This document shows positions 24,680 through 33,095 of a stretch of 64,000 nt of DNA, one piece after another. Both the position numbers and the translations under genes were made by a program. How positions within the stretch are numbered: position 1 is the stretch's first letter; each line of letters begins with the position of its first letter. The notes beneath the pieces were generated by a model. The model was not told the DNA's origin. It saw only the letters and a program-made list of their open reading frames with translations, and made no database searches. Source of the stretch: CAYTOF01 sp964439435 (lineage in GTDB: Bacteria > Bacillota > Clostridia > Oscillospirales > QAMX01). Where the stretch lies: contig CAYTOF010000001.1 in assembly GCA_964439435.1 (NCBI GenBank), positions 7,314 through 71,313 on the forward strand, given 5' to 3'.

Positions 24680-27600
24680 ATGGTTTCTCTGAGCAAAAAG
24701 ATTTTCAGCCAAGATGAATTGCTTGCGATAAAGAGAAGGTTGAAGCAGGGAAGCGCACCGGTGATGATTTGCGGTCTGTCGCCGGTACACCGAGCCATTG
24801 CTGCCGCTGCGATTCAAAATGAGCTGTTTTGCTCTGTCGCCGTCCTTACGGCAGATGAGTCGTCGGCGGCAGCATTTGCCCATGATGCGTCTTTAGTTTC
24901 AGGAATTGAATATGCCCTGCTGCAGTCGAGAGATCTTGTCTTCCACGATGTAGAGAGACTCTCGCGCGAATGGGAACACAGCCGTTGTGACATTTTCAGT
25001 AGGCTGGCCCTTGGCGAACTCAGTGCTGTTGTCGGCACGGTGGAGGCATTCCTTTTGCGCACTATGCCGCCAAAAGAGTTTGCAAAAGCGACATTCACAA
25101 TAAAGCTCGGAGAAGAGCAAGACACCGCCACTCTGCCGCAAAAGCTTTTAAATCTGGGATATGTTCGAGCCGAGCTTGTTGAAGGGGTCGGCCAATTTGC
25201 CCTGCGCGGAGGCATCCTTGATATCTATCCGCCCTCTTCACCTCGTGCCGCACGCATCGAGTTTTTTGGAGACGAACCGGACTCAATGGGGTTGTTTGAC
25301 ACGATCTCCCAAAGACGAGTTGAAAACATAGATAAAATAACCATACCGCCGGCAAACGAAGCCCCGCCGGACCTTGTGTGGGGGGGGCGAAAAGAGTTGG
25401 CCGAACGCATAAGAGCCTTGACAAAAGGGCTATCAAGGCAAAAGACTTCGGAAAAATACTTTGACACCATTGCCCACGACAGCGAGTTGATTGAACAGGG
25501 CACGCGTTTTGCCGCAACAGACAGATATCTCTCCCTTTTTTACGATGAGTTTGCCTGTGCGCTGGATCACTTGCCCGAAAACACCGTTATCTTTATGGAC
25601 GATAGCCCGCGGGTGAAGGAGCAGGTAAAGACATTTACCAGGCGTATGCAGGAGGATCTCAAGCTCTCCATTGAGAGCGGGCTTATAGGAGGACGGCAAA
25701 CAGGACTGTATCTGGAAGAAGAGAAACTATATAAGCACCTTATTTTAAAATCCGCTGTGATGCTCGACTCTTTCATTACCCAAAGCTCCGAATTGCCGCC
25801 AAGTGAGATTATCAGCCTTGTTTCCAAACAACTTCCGCTTTATCCGGGAAACTTTGATGTTTTATTTGCGGATGTGGAGTATTATAAGAGCGCGGGCTAT
25901 AGGACGTTGATTCTGTGCGCAAACCATGAACGGGCGCAGCATGTTTTAGCTTTATTTGATGAAAAAGATATAATTGCCATGTATGACCGCTCAGGCACAG
26001 CTCTGCCCCCCGCAGGTGGGGTGATGCTCTCGATTGGCTCTCTCTCTTCCGGTATTGAGCTGACCGGCGCAGCGCTGGCTGTCCTTGTTTATGGTAGCTC
26101 GCAAAGAAGCGAACGCAAAAAATCCATAAAGAGCTCCAAAAAAGCCAGAGATCGATTTAAATCCTTCACGGATTTAAAAGAGGGGGATGTTGTCGTCCAC
26201 GACACCTATGGTATCGGTAGATATTGCGGCATCTCTTCCATGGAAGTGGACGGCATAATGAAGGATTTCATCAAGCTCTCCTATGCAGGTAGCGATGTTT
26301 TGTATATACCGGTCACACAGTTGGACGTGATTTCAAAGTACCTGGGTGCGGCAGAAGACACAGCCATCAAGCTCTCAAAGCTCGGGGGTACGGAATGGGC
26401 TAAAACACGTGCGCGCGCCAAGGGTGCGGCAAAGAAGATGGCTAAAAAGCTCATCGAGCTGTATGCACAGCGATCTTCGGTGAGGGGATATTCTTTTTCA
26501 AAGGACTCCGAATGGCAAAGAGAGTTTGAAGCGAGATTTGAATTTGAAGAGACAGAAGATCAGCTCATTTCCTCAAGAGAAATAAAGCGAGACATGGAGA
26601 AGAACATACCCATGGACAGGCTTTTATGCGGGGATGTGGGCTTTGGAAAGACGGAAGTCGCTTTCCGCGCGGCGATGAAATGCATGCTTGATGGAAAACA
26701 GGCGGCTTTTCTCGTACCCACAACAGTGCTGGCGCGCCAACACTATATGACGGCCCTGCACAGATTTAGAGGATATCCCGTCAAAATTGCGATGTTGTCG
26801 CGCTTTACGAGCGCGGCTCAAACCGCAGACACATTGAAAAAGCTCAAAGCGGGCTCCGTGGACATGGTCATCGGCACTCACAAACTCCTGGGGAAAGCGG
26901 TCAAGTTTTCCGATCTCGGCCTTGTGATTATCGACGAAGAACAGCGCTTTGGTGTCTCACACAAGGAAAGACTCAAGGAGATGTGCGTGGGAACGGATGT
27001 GCTGACGCTTACGGCAACGCCCATACCGCGCACTTTGAACATGGCGCTTTCCGGTGTCCGCGACATGTCTGTACTCGAAGAATCCCCCCAAGACAGATAT
27101 CCCGTGGCCACATATGTGCTGGAATATGACAAAGTTATCGTTGCAGATGCGATAAAGAGAGAGCTTTCCAGGAGGGGGCAGGTCTATTATCTGCACAACA
27201 GGGTGGAGACGATAGATCGGACAGCTCAAGGATTGCAAAAACTAATCCCCGAGGCGCGCATAGCTGTGGGACACGGCCGCATGGACGAAACTGCTCTCTC
27301 AGAGGTCATGCGCGGTGTGACAGACGGTGAATACGATGTTTTGGTCTGCACAACGATAATCGAAGCGGGCATTGACATCCCCAATGTGAACACCCTGATA
27401 ATAGAAGATGCGGACAGACTGGGGCTTGCCCAGCTCCATCAGATACGCGGCAGAGTCGGGCGATCCTCCAGGAGAGCATATGCTTATCTCACTTTCCGCT
27501 CCGACGGTGTGCTCACGGAAATCGGCCAAAAGAGGCTCTCCGCAATCAGGGATTTTGCGGAATTTGGTGCGGGCTTTAAAATAGCGATGCGAGACCTTGA

Positions 27601-28165
27601 GATAAGAGGGGCCGGCAATCTGCTCGGCGCGGAGCAGAGCGGACACATGGTTTCGGTGGGATATGATATGTACATGAAGCTTTTAGAAGAAGCCGTTCGA
27701 GAGGCAAAGGGTGAGCATCCGGAGGAAAAAAAAGAGTGCCGTATAGAACTTGCCATATCCGCCGGAATCCCCGAAAGCTATGTTTCCTCCTCCTTTGAGC
27801 GCATGGATTTATACCGCAGAATTGCGCGCATTGAATCAGATGAGGACATTCAAGAGATGAAAGATGAGCTTTTGGACAGATTCGGCGATTTCCCCAAAGA
27901 GACGGACACTCTGCTTGAAATAGCCCTCACGCGCCACAATGCAGCCGGGGTGGGAATATCGGAGATCACAGACAAAGACAGTGAGATCTCCTTCTATTTT
28001 GAAAATCCTGTGTTTGAAAACATATCCAAACTTTTCAATGTCGAGATGCTAAAAGGCAAAATGCTCCTGCGAGCCGGTGAAAGACCCCATCTTTCTGTGA
28101 GAGTGAGATCGGGGGACATCAGGCTTGAGATAGTCAAGAAAGTGGTAAAGACCCTTATGCTTTGA
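24680..28165 (+). CDS. mfd: Transcription-repair coupling factor Mfd
   Basis: A DNA translocase that removes stalled RNA polymerase and recruits UvrA. The 1161-residue protein has normal length and domain order: an N-terminal UvrB-like module, a CarD-type RNA-polymerase-interaction domain (LKEGDVVVHDTYGIGRYCGI, about 500-520), a helicase core with Walker A GDVGFGKTEVAFRAAM (about 651-666) and DEEQ box (about 753-756), motif VI region QIRGRVGRSSRRAYAYL, and a C-terminal TRCF domain. The GGAGGA ribosome site lies 14 bases upstream of the ATG, a long spacing; a stop codon blocks any start further upstream. Confidence 0.97.
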   Translation: MVSLSKKIFSQDELLAIKRRLKQGSAPVMICGLSPVHRAIAAAAIQNELFCSVAVLTADESSAAAFAHDASLVSGIEYALLQSRDLVFHDVERLSREWEHSRCDIFSRLALGELSAVVGTVEAFLLRTMPPKEFAKATFTIKLGEEQDTATLPQKLLNLGYVRAELVEGVGQFALRGGILDIYPPSSPRAARIEFFGDEPDSMGLFDTISQRRVENIDKITIPPANEAPPDLVWGGRKELAERIRALTKGLSRQKTSEKYFDTIAHDSELIEQGTRFAATDRYLSLFYDEFACALDHLPENTVIFMDDSPRVKEQVKTFTRRMQEDLKLSIESGLIGGRQTGLYLEEEKLYKHLILKSAVMLDSFITQSSELPPSEIISLVSKQLPLYPGNFDVLFADVEYYKSAGYRTLILCANHERAQHVLALFDEKDIIAMYDRSGTALPPAGGVMLSIGSLSSGIELTGAALAVLVYGSSQRSERKKSIKSSKKARDRFKSFTDLKEGDVVVHDTYGIGRYCGISSMEVDGIMKDFIKLSYAGSDVLYIPVTQLDVISKYLGAAEDTAIKLSKLGGTEWAKTRARAKGAAKKMAKKLIELYAQRSSVRGYSFSKDSEWQREFEARFEFEETEDQLISSREIKRDMEKNIPMDRLLCGDVGFGKTEVAFRAAMKCMLDGKQAAFLVPTTVLARQHYMTALHRFRGYPVKIAMLSRFTSAAQTADTLKKLKAGSVDMVIGTHKLLGKAVKFSDLGLVIIDEEQRFGVSHKERLKEMCVGTDVLTLTATPIPRTLNMALSGVRDMSVLEESPQDRYPVATYVLEYDKVIVADAIKRELSRRGQVYYLHNRVETIDRTAQGLQKLIPEARIAVGHGRMDETALSEVMRGVTDGEYDVLVCTTIIEAGIDIPNVNTLIIEDADRLGLAQLHQIRGRVGRSSRRAYAYLTFRSDGVLTEIGQKRLSAIRDFAEFGAGFKIAMRDLEIRGAGNLLGAEQSGHMVSVGYDMYMKLLEEAVREAKGEHPEEKKECRIELAISAGIPESYVSSSFERMDLYRRIARIESDEDIQEMKDELLDRFGDFPKETDTLLEIALTRHNAAGVGISEITDKDSEISFYFENPVFENISKLFNVEMLKGKMLLRAGERPHLSVRVRSGDIRLEIVKKVVKTLML

Positions 28166-28264
28166 AAAGAACAGAGAAAAAGCACCGCTGTAAAGAGCCA
28201 TAGATATAAAAAATGAGGCCGGAATCACATATTCATGGAACGGCAACAAAGCCATGCTAAACTG

Positions 28265-28293
28265 TTTACAAAGCCCCACATACATGATAAAAT
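28265..28293 (+). promoter_or_regulatory. Promoter of the PrsA-like gene
   Basis: -35 TTTACA (28265-28270), 17-bp spacer and -10 TAAAAT (28288-28293). The rest of the 176-bp gap behind mfd holds no gene or clear terminator. Confidence 0.6.
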
Positions 28294-28341
28294 AATGAGA
28301 AAGTTCAAAAAGAGACACCAACTATAGAAAGGCGCAAAAAT

Positions 28342-29358
28342 ATGCCGAAAAAGTTTTTTAGGCCCTTGGCGCTGCTACTCGCGGCTATTTGTATTCTAAC
28401 CCTATTTGCCGGATGCAGCCAAAAAAGTGCGACGGTATTCACCGTCAACGGAGAAAAAGTCAAGTACGAAGATTTCATGGCACACCTGTTTTTTACGAAA
28501 TACGACCTTTTTTCAGGATATGTACAAAACGGACAGATGCGACTTTCTGACCTCTATATTCTAAACGAAGAGATGCTTTCAGAAAAACTGGACGATCAGA
28601 TAACACTAAGGGATTATCTCAAAGCTATGACAAATGAGTCCGCCGCCGCTGCGATGATTTACAGGCAGTTGGCAGACAAACATAAACTCAGCCTCACTGC
28701 TTCCGACAAAAACAACATAGACAGCACTATGTCCTCTTGGATAAAATCCCTTGGCGGAGCCGCTGCATACAATAAATTTTTAAATGACAACAGAATGTCT
28801 GAAAATGCTCTCAGAAGATATTTTCAAGACAGAATATATATGGAAAAGCTCATGGGACTTTTTTCTGACGACGGCATTTTTGGACTCACCAACGAAGAAA
28901 GAGCAAAAGCCAAGGAACAATACGGTGAGATCTATATGTCCGCAAGACACATTCTTTTTGCGACTATTGACCTGACATACAAAACACCCTTAAGCGATGA
29001 AATCAAGGCAAATAAGCTTGCAAGCGCAAAGGAAGTGCTTAAAGAACTGCAAAAAGGTGAAGATTTTGAAGCGATGATTGAAAAACACAGCGACTCAAAG
29101 GACGGTCTTATGACCTTTAGAAAAGGTGAGATGGACGAAAAGTTTGAAAAAGCCGCCTTTGATTTGAACGTCGGGGAGATGAGCGATATCGTGGAAAGCT
29201 TTTTTGGATACCATATAATCCTTCGTGAGCCCTTGGCGGAGGATAGGCTCGAAGAGTACTATAATATCGCAAAAAGTGAAAAGTTCAGTATATTTATAAA
29301 CGAAGCGGAATCAATAGTCAACTCAAAAAAGCTTTTGACAAACATAGATATCAGATAA
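28342..29358 (+). CDS. PrsA/SurA-like peptidyl-prolyl isomerase lipoprotein
   Basis: An extracytoplasmic foldase anchored as a lipoprotein. The 338-residue protein has a signal peptide with lipobox FAGC (Cys25), a SurA-N-like helical region (about 30-200) and one parvulin rotamase domain (about 205-300) seen in YMSARHILFAT, GEDFEAMIEKHSDSKDG and DIVESFFGYHIILRE. Length fits Gram-positive PrsA. In such bacteria the family helps folding of secreted proteins and penicillin-binding proteins. Single-gene unit with its own promoter and a very strong terminator. Confidence 0.88.
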   Translation: MPKKFFRPLALLLAAICILTLFAGCSQKSATVFTVNGEKVKYEDFMAHLFFTKYDLFSGYVQNGQMRLSDLYILNEEMLSEKLDDQITLRDYLKAMTNESAAAAMIYRQLADKHKLSLTASDKNNIDSTMSSWIKSLGGAAAYNKFLNDNRMSENALRRYFQDRIYMEKLMGLFSDDGIFGLTNEERAKAKEQYGEIYMSARHILFATIDLTYKTPLSDEIKANKLASAKEVLKELQKGEDFEAMIEKHSDSKDGLMTFRKGEMDEKFEKAAFDLNVGEMSDIVESFFGYHIILREPLAEDRLEEYYNIAKSEKFSIFINEAESIVNSKKLLTNIDIR

Positions 29359-29381
29359 GCAGGACTTTTTTGACGACCTTT

Positions 29382-29430
29382 AAAGCGCCCGCAATACAAC
29401 AATTCATGTTGTATTGCGGGCGCTTTTTGT
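29382..29430 (+). terminator. Terminator after the PrsA-like gene
   Basis: A perfect 19-bp stem (29382-29400 with 29408-29426), a 7-base loop and a TTTTTGTTTG run. It is one of the strongest terminators in the window. Confidence 0.92.
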
Positions 29431-29501
29431 TTGTCTGAACTTTCAAGTGTTTTAGCTGCAAAGAACATGGCAACAAGAACGATCTAAAGCCGCAAAACAT
29501 T

Positions 29502-29530
29502 TTGCCAAAAAAGATGCCATATGCTATAAT
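29502..29530 (+). promoter_or_regulatory. Promoter of the pgeF operon
   Basis: -35 TTGCCA (29502-29507), 17-bp spacer and perfect -10 TATAAT (29525-29530). The ribosome site and TTG start follow about 15-30 bp later. Confidence 0.75.
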
Positions 29531-29558
29531 AATATAAAGTGACAATAGGAGTATTGTT

Positions 29559-30386
29559 TTGAAATCAGACAAATTTTCAATTATAACTGCGCCAAGTGGC
29601 GCTTCTTTAATAGTTTGTGAGGATTTTAATAGGCACCCCGGCATTGTTCATGGATTTACCACCAGAAAAGGCGGTGTGAGCAAAGGCGTCTATGAAAGCC
29701 TCAACATGGGTGTGAACAGGGGAGATAAATCGGAAAACACAGACAAAAACTATGCGTTGCTTTCGAACGCTGTTGGATATGGCAGAGAGAAATTTTGCTT
29801 CACAAAACAGGTACACGGAGATAAAATCCGATACGCGGAACAAAAAGACCTCCTTTCCCCTGCTCATGCCGACAATGCCCATGAATGCGATGCACTCATG
29901 GCTGATTGCCCGGGCATTTTGCTGGTGGGCATCTTTGCCGACTGTGTCCCTATCCTTTTATTTGACCCGGTCAAAAATGTCTGTTCGGTTGTTCATGCCG
30001 GATGGAGAGGCACGGCACTGGGCATAGCGGCTAAAACAGTTGTGAAAATGGCAGATATGTATAAAAGCTGCCCCAAGGACATAGTAGCAGCAATAGGGCC
30101 CGCAATAATGCCCTGTTGTTTTTTGACTCATGAAGATGTGGTGGAGGCGATTTTGAAGGAGTATCCTGAGATTTTGCCTAAAAACGCAAAAAAAGCACAA
30201 GACGGCAGATATCACATAGACCTCAAAAGTATCAACGCGGAGCAGCTGTCCCTTGAGGGTGTTATGCAAATACATGTATCGCGCCACTGCACATGTTGTG
30301 ACGCAGAGCTGTTTTATTCACACAGGAGAGACGGAGCCTTGCGCGGCTCCATGGCCGCCGTTATCGGGCTAAAGGGGGCGGGCTGA
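29559..30386 (+). CDS. pgeF: PgeF/YfiH (LACC1-like) peptidoglycan editing factor family
   Basis: A 275-residue member of the multicopper polyphenol oxidase/laccase-domain family. Relatives remove wrongly incorporated L-Ser-type muropeptides (PgeF) or act on purine nucleosides. The Zn ligands are visible: His86 (QVHGD), Cys129 (FADCVPI) and His146 (VVHAGWRG), and the C-terminus has SRHCTCCDAELFYSHRRDG. The TTG start at 29559 follows AGGAG at 8 bases. Its TGA stop overlaps the next ATG. Confidence 0.92.
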   Translation: MKSDKFSIITAPSGASLIVCEDFNRHPGIVHGFTTRKGGVSKGVYESLNMGVNRGDKSENTDKNYALLSNAVGYGREKFCFTKQVHGDKIRYAEQKDLLSPAHADNAHECDALMADCPGILLVGIFADCVPILLFDPVKNVCSVVHAGWRGTALGIAAKTVVKMADMYKSCPKDIVAAIGPAIMPCCFLTHEDVVEAILKEYPEILPKNAKKAQDGRYHIDLKSINAEQLSLEGVMQIHVSRHCTCCDAELFYSHRRDGALRGSMAAVIGLKGAG

Positions 30387-31957
30387 TGCGCAAAATTAAA
30401 TTTATAGCCGTTCCGGTCTTGATTGCAGCCCTTCTTCTCGGCGGATGTGATGTTCAAAACCCTGAGCCCGTGGATACGAAAAGCTCGCAGGAGACGGCTC
30501 AAACAGCCCTCATGCCACCGGACGCTTCGGTGAGCAGTCTCTTTGGGGTGGCATACAGCACGCAGCACGGAAACTTCAATCCCATTCTGGAACACCCAAG
30601 GATTGATGAGGCGCTGTATTCCCTTCTATACGACAGCCTTTTTAAAGATGACGGAGCTTATGGAACTGTGCCCGTGCTGTGTGAAAGCATAGAAATCAGT
30701 GGCACGGAAATCACCATCACCGTGAAAGAAAATGTTTTTTTTCATGACGGAGGCGTGCTCAGAGCCCAGGACGTTGTCTATTCGCTTAATATGGCAAGGA
30801 ACAACGAAAAGTCGCTGTACAGACAAAGACTTTCGCCTATTGAAAACATATCCGTGCAGAGCAACAATGCGGTGCTTATAAACCTTTCAACCGCCAAAGG
30901 GGGAATAGAAAGACTCCTCGATGTGCCGATTATTCGCGTTGGCACCGGCATCTCCTCCGATGCGATCGGATGCGGAAGATATATGACCATAAAAGACGAG
31001 GAGATGCTCTACCTTGTCCCCTATTCCTCTTGGCACGGAGGCATACCGAAGAACCCGACGCTATCACATATATTGATGACCCCGGTGCAAGATAAGGATG
31101 TGTTGATTTACGGTGTTGTTTCAGGCAACATTGATATCATCACAGTGGACAAGCTGCCGGAAAACGAACTCTTTCTCTATTCGGATGCGGATATATACCC
31201 TGTTGACACCCGCATATTTTATTATTTTGCCTTTAATGTCAGAAGGGTTCCGTCTGCGCTCCTGCGACAAGCCATTTCACTGACAACAGACAGTGGGGCT
31301 TTGTGCGAGACCGCTTTCATGGGGCATATCACCCCCTCTTTTGGCATATACCCAAAGGACATGTTTTCGACAACGGAGCGTGAAAACAAAACAAATCATA
31401 CAAAAGCCCATGAACTCATGGTGAGAGCGGGGTACACGTTGTCCGGAGGACGCTATTGGAATGCAGTCGGTGAGGAACTCGAGTTGAGCGTTCTTACAAA
31501 AGACAGCGCGCACAATATAGCCGCAGCCAATGCCTTTGCGGAAAGCCTCCGAGAATTTGGCATAGTGACACAAACGGAAATAAAGTCCAAAGCCGAATAC
31601 GACAAAGCAGTGAGAGAGGGCAAATTCGACATCTATCTCGGAAATGCTGAAGTAGGCCCGGATTATGACTTTTCCTTTTTGCTTTCCGGCAGAGGAATTG
31701 GCAACTACTCCAACTTTTCCGATGCGGGACTTGGCGGATTGCTTACGGGTTTTGCCGAAGCCGGCATAGGACAGGGTCAACTGCTCGCAAGGCAGATAGA
31801 AGAGCAAATCAAAGAGCATGCACCGATCATCCCGATTGGCTATAAAGTCGAGTATGTTTATGTTGGCAGAAAGTACAGACTCAAAGACATAAAAGTAACC
31901 GCCGGTGATGTTTTTTACAATGTGTTTGAGTGGCAATCCGGAATAAAACATCCTTAG
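30386..31957 (+). CDS. Oligopeptide-type ABC substrate-binding lipoprotein (family 5)
   Basis: A 523-residue extracellular solute-binding protein with lipobox LGGC (Cys21). The family-5 fold is seen in NFNPILEHPRIDEALYSLLYDSL, GVLRAQDVVYSLNMARN and later IPIGYKVEYVYVGRKYRLKDI. Relatives bind peptides, nickel or sugars. No permease or ATPase is adjacent: the neighbours are pgeF (overlapping by one base) and the YhaO/YhaN pair. It may therefore serve a transporter encoded elsewhere or act as a receptor. The mature sequence after Cys21 begins with a polar, disordered linker. Confidence 0.88.
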   Translation: MRKIKFIAVPVLIAALLLGGCDVQNPEPVDTKSSQETAQTALMPPDASVSSLFGVAYSTQHGNFNPILEHPRIDEALYSLLYDSLFKDDGAYGTVPVLCESIEISGTEITITVKENVFFHDGGVLRAQDVVYSLNMARNNEKSLYRQRLSPIENISVQSNNAVLINLSTAKGGIERLLDVPIIRVGTGISSDAIGCGRYMTIKDEEMLYLVPYSSWHGGIPKNPTLSHILMTPVQDKDVLIYGVVSGNIDIITVDKLPENELFLYSDADIYPVDTRIFYYFAFNVRRVPSALLRQAISLTTDSGALCETAFMGHITPSFGIYPKDMFSTTERENKTNHTKAHELMVRAGYTLSGGRYWNAVGEELELSVLTKDSAHNIAAANAFAESLREFGIVTQTEIKSKAEYDKAVREGKFDIYLGNAEVGPDYDFSFLLSGRGIGNYSNFSDAGLGGLLTGFAEAGIGQGQLLARQIEEQIKEHAPIIPIGYKVEYVYVGRKYRLKDIKVTAGDVFYNVFEWQSGIKHP

Positions 31958-31970
31958 GGGAGGTTGAGCT

Positions 31971-33095
31971 GTGATAAAGATAGTGCAATTTGGCGACTTG
32001 CATTTGGACGGAGCCCTTGAAAACTCCAAAGCGCAAACAGCAAAACTCAGACGTCTTGGAGCCAGAAAGCTCTTGCAAGATGCAATTTCATATGCAAATC
32101 GCGCAGAGGCTGATATAATTTTATGCACGGGAGATATATTTGACAACCTGACTCCGTATTTGGAAACACAGACAGCTGTGACGGAGGCATTCGCCCAAAC
32201 GGAAATTCCTATATTTGTCACACCTGGCAACCATGACTATTACAGCTTGTCCTCTCCGTGGCATGAACTTCGCTTCAGTGACAATGTCCACATATTTAAA
32301 AGCCAACACCCCGAGAGCGTGGTGCTTGAAGAGCTTGGGGTGTGTATAACCGGCATGGCAAGCACACAAGCCAAACAGGCGATGCGTCCGCTCAAGGATT
32401 TCACGGCGCCGGAGGGTTGCCTTAACATTCTCATCTCCCATGGGGATCTCACCTCATCGGAAACCGATTACTTTGCTTTCTCCAAAGAGGAGATTGGCAA
32501 GGCAGGGTTTGTCTATGTGGCTTTGGGACATGCCCATGCATTCAAAGCAGAACATTTTGAAAACACCCTTATTGTCCAAAACGGCAGCATGGAGGGGCGC
32601 GGATACGATGAGCCGGGCGAAAAGGGCCTGGTTTTTGCGACGATATCGCCATCTTTAACCAAGGCGGAACTTGTGCCGCAGGAGGGTAGCAGATGTGTGC
32701 GCACAGAGTTGGACATATCAGGCTTGGATTTTGCGGAGATAATCAAAAGACTTAAAAGAGCCTCGCCTTACGGTCCTTCCCGTACGGTCCTCCGTGCAAG
32801 GCTTTTCGGAAACGGAGAGGTTGATGCGAAAGCCATAGCCGACGAAATGGATGATCATTTGGCCTTCAAATTGGTGTCGGATGTGAACCTGTACAGAGAA
32901 GCGGATATGGAAATGGGAATCGATGAGAGTGGCCTTTCAGGAGATTTTGTCGCCAAGATGAAAGTGAAAATAGCGGCGGCCAAGGACGAAGAGGAGAGGC
33001 AGATACTGGAAAAGGCGTTGAAATACGGTCTTTTGGCTCTGCGCGGAGCCGAACAGCCGCATTTTATAAAGGAGGCGGGCATCGATGCGATATAA
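31971..33095 (+). CDS. SbcD/YhaO-like metallophosphoesterase (DNA exonuclease)
   Basis: A 374-residue calcineurin-type phosphoesterase, probably a DNA nuclease subunit. The metal ligands are in order: Asp9 and His11 (GDLHLD), Asp55 (GDIFDN), Asn87-His88 (GNHD), then the SHGDLTSSE and GHAHAF blocks. Start is GTG at 31971 with GGGGAGG upstream. Its end overlaps the next ATPase gene by 11 bases, the same arrangement as SbcD-SbcC and B. subtilis YhaO-YhaN. Role inferred: processing of DNA ends or hairpins. Confidence 0.9.
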   Translation: MIKIVQFGDLHLDGALENSKAQTAKLRRLGARKLLQDAISYANRAEADIILCTGDIFDNLTPYLETQTAVTEAFAQTEIPIFVTPGNHDYYSLSSPWHELRFSDNVHIFKSQHPESVVLEELGVCITGMASTQAKQAMRPLKDFTAPEGCLNILISHGDLTSSETDYFAFSKEEIGKAGFVYVALGHAHAFKAEHFENTLIVQNGSMEGRGYDEPGEKGLVFATISPSLTKAELVPQEGSRCVRTELDISGLDFAEIIKRLKRASPYGPSRTVLRARLFGNGEVDAKAIADEMDDHLAFKLVSDVNLYREADMEMGIDESGLSGDFVAKMKVKIAAAKDEEERQILEKALKYGLLALRGAEQPHFIKEAGIDAI